From the NCBI GenBank assembly GCA_963277665.1, contig OY728120.1:426132138-426196137 (forward strand): 64,000 nt of DNA, in the 5' to 3' direction. The position numbers and the translations under genes are program-made. How positions within the stretch are numbered: position 1 is the stretch's first letter; every line of letters begins with the position of its first letter. The notes below the pieces were generated by a model, which saw nothing but the letters and a program-made list of their open reading frames with translations, was not told the origin of the DNA and did no database searches. This document shows, piece after piece, positions 54,261-64,000 of this stretch. The stretch comes from Viscum album. Lineage: Eukaryota > Streptophyta > Magnoliopsida > Santalales > Viscaceae.

Positions 54261-56849
54261 AGTGTGACACTATATTAATATGATATCAATAAATATATAA
54301 ATCATAATTACAAAAAACTAGAAATAAAATAGTTAAATCATCATAGTATCATAAATAAATTGGTAGAAACCATATCCAATGTCATATAAAATATGATTCT
54401 AATCATGTCGTGATAATTTAAAAAAAGAAAATACATAGGATACAGAGTACAAGGAATATTCAACATGCTATAAAAATGAAAAAAATATCAAATTATATCT
54501 TCTATTGTTATCATGAGCATTATATCGGTCCTCTGATACTGTACTCTATCCTAGGATAGGATCATGCATCTGAAGATGGACCCTTCCATTTGTCCACACC
54601 TTCAACCATGAAGTCTGTTCGAGTACCAATCGATGGTCTAAAGAGGGTGTGAAATATTCTAAATTTTCCACCCCAATGTTGTGTAATCCATCCAATCCAT
54701 CAATATGTAAATAAGTAGTTTTTAGGTAATCATAATGTATGTAAATTAGATATGTAATACAAATGTTAGTCTAAGTTCCCAATGGGAAACTCGACCAATA
54801 ACACCTACTTTAGCCTAATATGGAATGTTTCTAAATGATAACCCATTTATGATTTTTTTATAAAATAGGCTTGGGTCTGAACCCATATCCAAGGAATTCC
54901 CCTTGGATCATATTTGTAGAAGCTATGAACACTTCCATTTTCATTACACATGATAAAGGAAATATAACAAGGTTTTCTTGTATTTAATGATTTTTTTGAA
55001 TCCAATATTGTTCTTTGGCTTGGAATATGTGTCACATAAATTAATTAATCAATTAATTTTTTAAAAACCGATGACCATCAATGAATCTCTTAAAAGGAAC
55101 ATAGGTATCACTCAAGGTGCAATATAAACTGACCACCCTACATTCGTATCCATGTAATTCCATATATGAACCCATGTATCATTATAGGTGTGGTATAGAT
55201 TCATATCCCTCTAATTCCATCCTTTGAGGTCCACATAAAGAGCCCAAGTTTCACTCATGTCATAATAATAAGCATTTCCCTTGGATTTTGTCCATAGTAT
55301 TCCAAAACGAGAACCCACATGCCACACTCAACATAAGGTAATAAATCCTAGCAAGGTTTCCCATCCATCTAATTTATATAGAAACCTTTGCATCACCCAC
55401 AATGTAATATAATACATTTACAAGCCACTTGAATTCAATAATACTAATGAGTCTATTCATGGTGTTCTGAGTAAGAACCCATGTATCACCATCAAAAAAT
55501 AATAAAAAATGGTCATGGTCTCTTAGTCTTACCATACCCATAAATATCAAATTTAATTCAAATGGAAATTTCATTAATATTGGATAAGTGTAACTCACCT
55601 CATAAGTTTGTTCAATCACATAGTCTAGCCTTAGAATGCCTACCTAGGCTTAATTCATTCCATCTGGTTTAATTAATCCATCCCATTTAATTAATCATAA
55701 CCTCCCCAATACATGGGTAAGGAATCATAAATCTTAAAGTGAATTTAATTATAAGAAACTCATGGTTATCTTATGAAATTTAATGACATACCCTAAGGGG
55801 TGGATCTACAGGTGTTTCTCAACCCTCATCGATGAATAAATGTCTCTTAGGACATATAAACACAATCCCATACATTAAATTAAAAAAAATCCATTTAGAA
55901 TGTGACACTTGGATGTTATAGAGAATGGAACAATGGGGCAATATATAAATCACTATAATTTAAGGGAAAAACAAGATAAAATCTAAAATAAATGTGTAGT
56001 GGATGCCTCATCCATTTTTAGACTCGAATTCGATCAGGTTTGGTAGAAATAAAATAAATAGATGAATTACTTGAAATAGTAAAAAATATATTTCATGGAT
56101 TTATCATTATATATAGAAAGATAAATTATGTAATTAAGCAAGAGAACTAGTGAGCTTACTAATACACATACAACGTGAGTGACGGTGAAGTAATTGGACA
56201 CCGATTGAAAGAGATACCTCAATACCGAGTTTCATGTGGAAGGAAGAGTTCCTAAATTTATAGTCTTGTTGTCTGTGAGAAATGAGGGAAGAATAGAGGA
56301 AATTTTGATTCAAAAAATATGGTCAAAATGGTAATTTTACCCAACCTTAAAAGGGAACATATATTGGTCACATTGTTGGCCAAACAATGGTCCAAACTTA
56401 CACCATCAGTATCCAAATTAACCAACCTCTAACATGTTTAGACTACACTATTTTTCCAAACTTTGTGCCAATGGCGTTGGGTTACACCCAAGGGGGAACT
56501 ACCTGGGAGGCTAGGAAAAAAATTATTCATACCATTATTATCCCATTTGGGTCCCCTCTATAACTCCTCTACAGTTTTTTCTAAACATCCATGTGGCCTC
56601 CCTAAAAAAATTTTACAAACCGTCCTCCTCCTCTTATAGGGTTTCACAGTTGAGAAAAATGGTTTCTACTGGCCATGTGCCAATTGTCTTCCTATACCGA
56701 TTCCCCAAAACACTAGATCTATAAGAACTAAAAAATCCCAGTATGCTTCCAAACCCTTACTTAAAACTTTAATGGATTACATTAAAATGTAACAAAATAT
56801 TTATGCTAAAGATTAAGGGGTTCATACATTATTTTATAATCTAGTATCA
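54261..56849 (-). repeat. Probable 3' LTR of gypsy element C (outer limit uncertain)
   Basis: The inner edge is well placed. On the - strand a PPT is followed by a few bases and TGATACTAG at 56849. The outer edge is a guess near GTGTGACAC (54268), and I could not align it to the 5' LTR remnant at 61735-62308. No coding content is seen in the roughly 2.6 kb. Confidence 0.35.
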
Positions 56850-56852
56850 TAT

Positions 56853-56870
56853 AATCTCCCCTCTTTAAAA
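56853..56870 (-). other. Polypurine tract, element C
   Basis: On the - strand AAAGAGGGGAGA lies just before the LTR start and just after the end of the integrase reading frame, the standard order. Confidence 0.65.
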
Positions 56871-57139
56871 CAAAGCAACCACAAGTTGTCCTTCCGAGGG
56901 TGGAAAAACATCATCTGAGAATAACTCTGTACAATGATAATGTACATTGGCCTCTCTCTCCTAGGCCTCATCTTGTACGTGGTCAAGCTACCATAGAAAT
57001 TGTACAAGAGGAACCATCCTACCTCAAAGGGCCTCCATACTATGATCAACGATACATATATGATGCTCCTCAAAGGACATAATTACCTCCGACTCAACCT
57101 CATCAGGAAGGAGAGTATGAAATTGGTATTAATGATAAA

Positions 57140-58075
57140 AATGAAGCTAAGATACATGGAAGATATAATGCATTTCACGGTACATATAAGGTAACTACAA
57201 CTGATAGTCCACTATCTCAACTATCATCAAGGTCCAACAAAACATGGAAAAATCTTAACCTATCTCTAAATCCTTCTATGACCCATTCTCGGTGAATCAG
57301 ATAAGAATACTTAATCCTCGACCACAAAAATCTTGAGGTTTTCTATATAAATCTACATAATTATTATTCATATATTGATATATATAAATATGATTCCTAA
57401 TAATTTATACATTCTACAAATACTCTTAAATGGTATGATGTCCTAGTAGCACTACCTCTCCTACCTCTGACCAGCGTGAGGGAGAATAGCATGACCTACC
57501 ATATAAAACCTCATAAAGATCCATCTGTGTCATTTACTAAAAGATTTTATTATAAGTAAACTCGGAAATATTTAAGTGTTTCTCTTGAGAAATTAAGAAC
57601 TCAAGGGCACATGGTCAAATATTTTCCTCAAATATCTATATCATATGCATGGACTGATCATTGATCTAGGGGTGATAGTTTTTAATATATAGTACCTTTG
57701 AACCCAATACTCTCTATAAACCCTATGATAAATATGAAATAAAATGATTATATCTTTTCAATATGATAGTACCTGGAACTTCATGAAGGTGTATGATCTA
57801 TATGACATATATATTTCCTAGCTTTCCCATTAACAAGGTATCTCTTATAGGTAGAAAGTGAGATACCTTTGTCAATCTACCTACAATTTCCCATTATAAA
57901 TCATAACCCCAAGTTGACATAGGATATCCCAAAAAAAATCCCTAGTGATGTATTCCCATTTAAAATTAAGAATGGGAGATGAATATAAAATACCAACAAG
58001 TCACTGGTGTTCCACTTTCACCTGCTGATACGAGGAACACTGAGTAATGAGACCAGTTATCTCCATTTTCACACT
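57140..58075 (-). pseudogene. pol: Integrase remnant, element C
   Basis: Reading leftward from 58075, the zinc domain end is I-T-Q-C-S-S-Y-Q-Q-V-K-V-E-H-Q (compare CLTCQQVKAEHQ). The core follows at 57905-57770 as G-R-L-T-K-V-S-H-F-L-P-I-R-D-T and H-L-H-E-V-P-G. At 57545-57480 it reads Y-E-V-L-Y-G-R-S-C-Y-S-P, then W-S-E-V-G-E-R. The C-terminal landmark at 57210-57146 is H-Y-I-F-H-V-S. Frameshifts separate these pieces. The order and spacing match a complete integrase that has simply decayed. Confidence 0.75.
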
Positions 58076-58960
58076 ATGCCACTAATACTGGTGATGTATG
58101 TCATGGTGTATATTCCTTAGTCCAAGGTTTAATGACAATGTATAGGCATGAGACTATGGGATAAAATCCTATCATATCTCTATAGAAACCAAGATGAAAC
58201 TATGAATGTGCAAGACCTTATCATCATCAATATTTCAACAAAGTGGTGTGTCGTTGTTGGAAATACTCTCTCATGGAACTAAACAATTGGGGTCAGAAAG
58301 CTTCTTGATCCTTACTCTCTCAATAAGTTTAGAGGTCACTAATAAATATACAAGTAAACATTATCCACAGTGGTCAAAAAATCCAAATTCATCTTAGAAA
58401 ATATGTCTACAAACTTCCACTCACTATTGGAATCATGAAAACCTATTTACGAGACTTCCAGCTCAATGAATCCAGCATTCATTCGAAAATTTGAAGGACT
58501 ATAAGTATTCAACCCTAATTCACTTCCTAATATTCAATTCACACTGTATAAATATATACTTTAGGATTTTGTTTGGTCGGTATACACCACAAAACACTAT
58601 CTTGATATGTAATCCCTCTAAAAAAACAAGGAATATATCACAACTGTAAGCCTGAGACCATGCATTGGGTAATTATGCTCATGGGGACTCAAATATCAAG
58701 ACACTTATTCTATGACTCGATATCCCTATATCATTACATTTCCCAACCCAATTCTGGATGCGTCATAATAAACCATGTAGCCTCTTTCAAGCATAGGTAA
58801 AATTAGGATCAACACTGATGTCAATCTATATTTTAGCTTCTGAAAGGATATCTTTCACACTTTAGACCATTTAAACCTGAATCCTATCATGGTAAAGTGT
58901 ATAAGTGTTTCTTTAAGACATGATAAATCTAGTATAAAAAACTGTAATACCCATCCATCC
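58076..58960 (-). pseudogene. pol: Presumed RNase H and connection region of element C
   Basis: This lies between recognisable RT and integrase and has the right length. I could not pick out the RNase H catalytic blocks with confidence, so the assignment rests on position only. Confidence 0.35.
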
Positions 58961-59750
58961 CCAAGAAACTCTGTATTTCAAATATTTCCTTGGAATAATC
59001 TCTATAAATAATAACCCTTACATTCTTTGGGTCAACTGATTCTATTTTATCTGAAAAAATGTTACCCATAAAGTGGACCTTATCAATCCAAAATTGGAAT
59101 TATTTGGGCTTATCATATACCTTATTTTACCTTAGTGTTCTCAAAATGATATCAAGATATTGGCCGTGTCTGTGTTGAGTATGTGAGTACAACACGATTT
59201 CAACTATAAAGACTACCATAAATGAATCCAGATACGGGTGGAAAACCTGATTCATATAATCCATAAATATTTTTGGCATGTTCATGAGGCCAAACTCCAT
59301 GAACAAATATTTTATAAGGCACATATACTATGGAATGTTTTACATAGTATATATGATGGTCTAACATGAACTTGATGGGAGAATTACCTCAAATAGATCA
59401 TGGATAAAACCCTTTCACCTCGTAGATTGTTGAATAGGTCTCTTATATGTGGTAGTGGATATGATTTCTAACCATATTTTTTTAAAATAACAAAAATACA
59501 AGAAAATAATAATGGTATAATCTACCTTATTAGAGAAAAGGATAGGTGAAACCAATGGGGATGTACAAGGTCTTATGAAACCCTTAGCTTCCCTGTCCTC
59601 TAGCTTCCTCTTTAGCTCCTACAATTCTATGGTAGCTATCTGGTATGGAGGAATGGATACTGATACTGATCCTGAAACTAGATCAATAGTAAAATATATA
59701 TCTCCCTTTGAATATATTCTAGAACAGTTGGCATGGAATAAGTCCTTGAA
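58961..59750 (-). pseudogene. pol: Reverse transcriptase remnant, element C
   Basis: Reading leftward from 59735, I-P-P-Y-Q-I-A and E-L-K-R-K-L-E-D-R-E-A-K-G-F-I-R-P mark the RT start. The open piece 59324-59127 continues with F-G-L-M-N-M-P-K-I-F-M-D-Y-M-N-Q-V-F-H-P-Y-L-D-S-F and V-V-F-I-V-E-I-V-L-Y-S. The FIDDI catalytic motif is F-I-V-E-I, so both catalytic Asp residues are gone. Just upstream (59790-59736) F-T-I-D-L-V matches the linker REIEFTIDLVPGT. Confidence 0.85.
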
Positions 59751-60149
59751 AAAATATATTATATGAGGGAAATATTCCTAATGTGTTCCCTGATTATCCA
59801 TATAAAGGCTATAAATCTAGACTATCACCATGAACAACCCATGATGCTTGGGTCTAGCTTGAACATTCAGGACATTCCATTCACCCATGTAAATATAACT
59901 ATCACCCGCTAGTGATGGGAATAACACCCTCTAATGATATAAATAAACAAAGTCATGATAAGGAACTAGCCAATCAATCCTAAGGATGATGTCAAATCCT
60001 ACCATCTTTAGGATTATGAGGTCCCATAAGAAACGATACTAGCCTATCTCAAGGGGCCCTCGTTATATTATGGTACACCTTCTAATAGAATTACTAATGG
60101 TTTATCAAGTGTCATTAAACAACAAGGATACTAAATCTTCTACCCCAGA

Positions 60150-60235
60150 CTCCCCACAATAATAATAGATACAAATTATTATGAATTTCCTATATCAAAT
60201 AAAGTAGAAACTTGAGTAGTGGATACTAAGATCGT
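60150..60235 (-). pseudogene. Protease active-site remnant, element C
   Basis: One frame reads G-T-I-L-V-S-T-T-Q-V-S-T-L-F-D-I-G-N-S, aligning with GTILI...A.VLFDSGATHSF. The D-S-G triad is D-I-G, and stops follow. The remainder of the protease up to the RT linker (59790-60150) is too shifted to read. Confidence 0.55.
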
Positions 60236-60352
60236 ACCTCTAACCATAGATGGACCGACACTGTGATCCTTAGGGATTGGATACACCACATTTATCTAGC
60301 CCATTCCATGACCCAGAGATATAAAGTAACTATCATGGGTAGGACCTCTCTG

Positions 60353-61240
60353 CTATAAATGTATTTCCTCTGTCTGATACCCTTGACCATGACCACCTCC
60401 TCGGCCTAACATACTTGTAGTGCTCCAACTCCCCGCATGATGATGGGCAATTGACCCCACTCTTAAATATTGAGATGGTGTAGAAAATATATCCCTAGAT
60501 ACTAGAGGGAAATATCTACAAAATGGATAAATATGACCCATATTTACACATTCCCAAAACTCCACTAGATAATTAATACACTGGGTATTTTTATATCCCA
60601 CCCTACCATACTAATGGCATGCCCCCTGGCTACCTAAGTGCACACTCTAGTTTTTAATTCTCCTATAAGAAGGCTCAAAATAGATATTCATGATTCTTTT
60701 CAAAGAAGTTATGGGTCTAGGTTATAAACCTCCATAGCTCACACCTTCAACCTATCTCGAGTTATTCTCAGTAATAATAGCCTAATTCACTATTGTAGAT
60801 ACGATAGCAAAGCATAATACATTCACCTATGATTATATTTCATGTCTAGGAGCATCCTTAAATCAAAAAACCTAAATAAATCATGGCCTATAAGTATTTA
60901 TATAATGGAATGGATCTTGGTGAAATGTATGGAGTAGTCCATAACTGTTAAAGTTCCATTCTCCAAGTTTATAAATGCATTGGATTTGTCAGACATCAAC
61001 ATCAAGGGACTAAACAAATAATAAAAGGATGTCTGGAAATCTATCCATGCCATATCTTGATGATGATCTACATGGTTAACAATATCCAACCATCTATTTA
61101 TAGATTCTCATAGCATATATATATAGAACTTCACTATCATATCAGGAGGATTATCAAGGTTCTTGAAAATATATGGTACGTACACCATCTATGACTCTAC
61201 AGTCTATAGGATTCCATCCCCCAAAAACATGGGTATATTT
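60353..61240 (-). pseudogene. gag: gag remnant, element C
   Basis: The capsid block at 61089-60898 reads M-A-W-I-D-F-Q-T-S-F-Y-Y-L-F-S-P, then F-I-N-L-E-N-G-T-L-T-V-M-D-Y-S-I-H-F. This is the gypsy gag pattern W.dF...F...Yfp ... F.nL.QG.mSV.eY...F. The piece 60601-60353 contains a zinc knuckle relic E-C-V-N-M-G-H-I-Y-P-F-C with its first Cys lost, then a Gly-rich tail (G-R-G-G-G-H-G-Q-G) that commonly follows the knuckle. The part upstream of 61240 is unreadable. Confidence 0.75.
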
Positions 61241-62308
61241 TTCTAATAAAGCAAACACATAAACTCTTTCACAGTAGGGGTAAGTCGTATGGCTCCCTAG
61301 ATAGTCTGGATGAGCCATAAAAATCCCTCTTAAAACTGGGAATCGGTTCCCATGTTAGGAATAACAGTAGGTTTCTCAAGTGGAACTACTAGAGGTAATA
61401 ATGGAGGCATATGGTCCTCCACCTCTGAATAATGGTAATCATAATTCTCCTAGAACATGACTCAAGGACATCATGGGGGCATAGCTCTATAAATTTCAAG
61501 TGTATGCCTCTAATAATATTTTATAAAGATCGAGTCATAGATATAAGAATAAGATAGTTAGAAGTCTTTCAATATATGTTCATGCCCATATTACTGCTCC
61601 TAAATCAAGGTCTAGGATATATATAGCACTATGAATAATCAGATAAGATATTTTCTACTACACACTACTAATTTGGGGTAAGGTACATGTTCTCTATTTT
61701 CATGACAGGGGTTCTGGTATATAGTGTGTAACTTGCATATTATACAAGAAAATACCCTTTATGTTTTAATTTGAATCACTATTTAATAATATCCATTTAA
61801 TTTAAGATTTAAAAATCAACAACTAATATATGATGATTTGATTATATAGGTTACCCATCCCAATTTATAAAGGATCATACATATTATAAATTATTATTAG
61901 CACATATTAAATCACAACCGTGAATGATTTGACCCATTACACCAATGGATCATGGAATAAACCTGTTATAATTGGTTATTTAAGGTGAAAACATCAACCT
62001 CTATGGTAAAAAAACATTTATGTTGATTCAGGAACATTAACAACCAATATTGTATCATAATCATAAAAAAACATGCTGTTACTAAGCAATAATACCATAA
62101 AACATGGAAATACTAACAGAAGCATGTTCTATAGTTATAATTATAAATCTCTTCCTAAATATGGTACACATATAAGCATGGAACATGTTCAATTAGTCAA
62201 GGCATCACAATATGATACAAATAATCCACACAGTAAAAATAGAAATTGTATTGAACATGTATGACATGTGAATCTATATGTGCTTACAATGATGCATGAG
62301 ATGACACC
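61241..62308 (-). other. gag start, leader and truncated 5' LTR of element C
   Basis: Position implies the gag N-terminus, the PBS and the LTR. A weak PBS-like sequence (on the - strand TATACCAGAACC) is at 61711-61724. The LTR to its right would begin near 61735 and is cut at 62308 by element F. No motif is strong enough for a firm call. Confidence 0.3.
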
Positions 62309-64000
62309 TGTAATGCCTCAAATTTTCCATGTATTATTTTCAAATGTTATATGGAGTTATTATAAGGCCATGCTTTGTGATGGTGTGCGATTATGAAGCC
62401 CGAGGTATCTGGAATAAGTGTTTGAAATAAATTAAACTTTTAAATAGTGAACATAAGATGTTTTCTTGAAAAAATTGGATAAAATTTAAATGGGTGCTCA
62501 GATCAGAAATCTGAGGACACCATTGAGTTCATATAAGTAACATTACCTTAGGAAACATCTAACATCATCCGATGTAGGTCAACTTCAAAAGTTAGTTTTT
62601 GGATGTTTTAAAGGAAATAAAATAAATTAATATATTATTTTATTTTAAATGTTTCCATAACATAGTGACATGTTATTTTGTTTTAAAAGAGTAGGAGTCA
62701 TGGGTTATGCCCATAACCCTAGATAACTCCCTAAAATAATTTTGAGTTTTAGAGAGGATCCAACCTTGGAGAATTCTTAACGAATGCCGATGAACGATAG
62801 ACATCTGGATCGTCACGCTGCGAGATCAAATTTTAGATGACGACCACTATTCATATTTTTCCCCCTCGAATGGCCCGATGGCCTTCATTTTTTATTGATT
62901 TTGATAATCCACTTTTCAAGGGGTGAGGTGGAACCCTTACAAGGCTTGTAGGCATAATTATACCATGGCTTGTAGGCCGTAGATGAATTCATTTCTTGTA
63001 GGATTCAAACATTACATACAACCCAAACTAACTGCTTGGAACTGATTCTCCCCAGCATCTTCATCATGAAATCAGATCTCCAACTTTTCATGGCTATTCG
63101 GCTAGGCGTTCCCGTGCACGCACAGGTTGTTCCCGATGGCAAGTGCCATACCCTCCCATTTTAACAATCTGTTTAGCTTCTACACTAGTGAAATCTCCTC
63201 ACCCATCCTCCCTCTAAATCATGTTGTTTATAGGTTGTCTGATTTTCATCTTCACTTAAGGTGGCCCGAAGGCCTTGAGGTGGCCTTAAGGCCTTACTAA
63301 CCCAAAGACCTGGGAGGCCCGAAGGCCTTAAAGGACTCGGGGACCAAATTGGTGTCCTAAAGGCCCAAACGAGGGAATATTTCTGGCTTCTACAGTTCCA
63401 AATAGTGCCTACTACAGTCCCCACTAGAGTATATTCTATTATACTGCAGAGTTCATGCTTCAGTGCCCGCTATAGTACTGCTTCAGTACTGCTACAGTAC
63501 CAGAAATTAGCCTCTGCTTAGATTTGATCTTGGGTCATCTGGATACACTTAAAGAGTCCTCACCAACTAGGTTGAGGCTCATGTGTGCTCTTCATCTTCA
63601 TTGAAAATAAAGGTAGGGGATATTATTTCAATTCTTCTTTTAACCATTCTATTATTAAACGATGAATATGGATCAACTCACAAACATGTTGACCCGCATA
63701 TCATGCATTCGTGTGAGAGGGTTTTATCGAGATATTTTAGGGAATGAATCCATGCTAGACTGAAATTGTGGTTTGTATTTTCTTCGTTTGATCCTACTAG
63801 TGGGATTGGATCAACGTCATGACAAACTATGACCTAGGGTTGTTCCTTGAATTACATTTGGTTTCTTCCCCCCTTTTTAACCCCGCTTTCTTTGAGTTCT
63901 TCAGGGGGTTACGAACAACAAATCTTTGTGCGTCCATTTCTCAACGCAAAAATCCCAAATTAGATATCTGACATCGTAATGACTCAATGGAGGTGCGACG
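62309..64000 (+). repeat. LTR of element F (start only; continues beyond the window)
   Basis: TGTAATGCCTCAAATTTTCC at 62309 has the form of a plant gypsy LTR start (TGTAATGCCCCAAATTT). It interrupts element C, and the composition becomes less AT-rich. Distinctive internal repeats are listed separately. No primer site or gag is reached by 64000, so either the LTR exceeds 1.69 kb or its end is degraded. Confidence 0.55.
63263..63366. repeat. Clustered GGCC(C)GAAGGCCTT / GGCCTTAAGGCC palindromes
   Basis: Overlapping short palindromes occur at 63263-63296, 63316-63330 and 63357-63366, with a variant GGCCCGATGGCC at 62871-62884. A second motif, CTGCTACAGTA and variants, is repeated at about 63450-63502. 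Confidence 0.8.

Noticed and set aside
1..64000. Operons, prophage, toxin-antitoxin or other bacterial-type systems
   Set aside because: Composition, LTR elements, spliced CACTA gene and domain types are all plant nuclear. No bacterial-type gene is present.

Overview
The window is a plant (angiosperm) repeat landscape. It is very AT-rich and holds no host gene that I can recognise. Almost everything that can be named is a transposable element in some state of decay: Ty3/gypsy LTR retrotransposons whose gag-pol reading frames are full of stops and frameshifts, a probable Helitron, and a CACTA (En/Spm-type) DNA transposon. The domain order of the gag-pol remnants, the initiator-Met-type primer binding sites, the CACTA termini and the plant-type Transposase_24 gene are what point to a flowering plant. 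I cannot name the species.

Region 1-28 kb is a three-layer nest. Element A is a dead gypsy element on the + strand: LTR end, primer site, gag, protease, RT, RNase H and integrase at 1-4856. It is interrupted in the integrase C-terminal region and resumes at 24123-24460. The interruption (about 4857-24122) looks like a non-autonomous Helitron with internal tandem duplications and exon-like blocks that may be captured host gene pieces. Inside it, at 9440-19330, sits a GC-richer LTR element on the - strand (element L). Element L has 3.5-3.6 kb LTRs, a perfect AAATA target duplication, PBS, PPT, a damaged gag, an integrase tail, and no protease/RT/RNase H. A second copy of the tandem duplication that it interrupts serves as a near-exact empty-site control.

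Region 27.7-44 kb. Element B (28314 to at least 36484) is inserted into an LTR of another gypsy-like element (E), whose other LTR is at about 41263-43905. Element B carries two head-to-tail gag-pol remnants with no LTR between them. Both lack the same stretch from early RT to mid-integrase.

Region 46.7-53 kb is a CACTA element with 18-bp terminal inverted repeats and clustered GCGACGGG subterminal repeats. A TATA box is followed by a roughly 3-kb array of 10-bp AT-rich units that is split by a roughly 220-bp near-perfect palindrome. Next come a Transpos_assoc fragment and a three-exon Transposase_24 gene that is intact in frame except for two stops. The main DDE transposase is missing.

Region 53-64 kb holds a degenerate gypsy element on the - strand (element C: PPT, integrase, RT, protease and gag remnants in order) and, from 62309 to the window end, the start of an LTR on the + strand (element F) with unusual GGCCTT and CTGCTACAGTA repeats.

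I see no candidate for a new multi-gene system. The most unusual signals are the helically phased array with its palindrome, the triplicated covarying hairpins in the element L LTRs, and the RT-less twin element B. All comparisons between repeat copies were made by eye and no alignment program was run.
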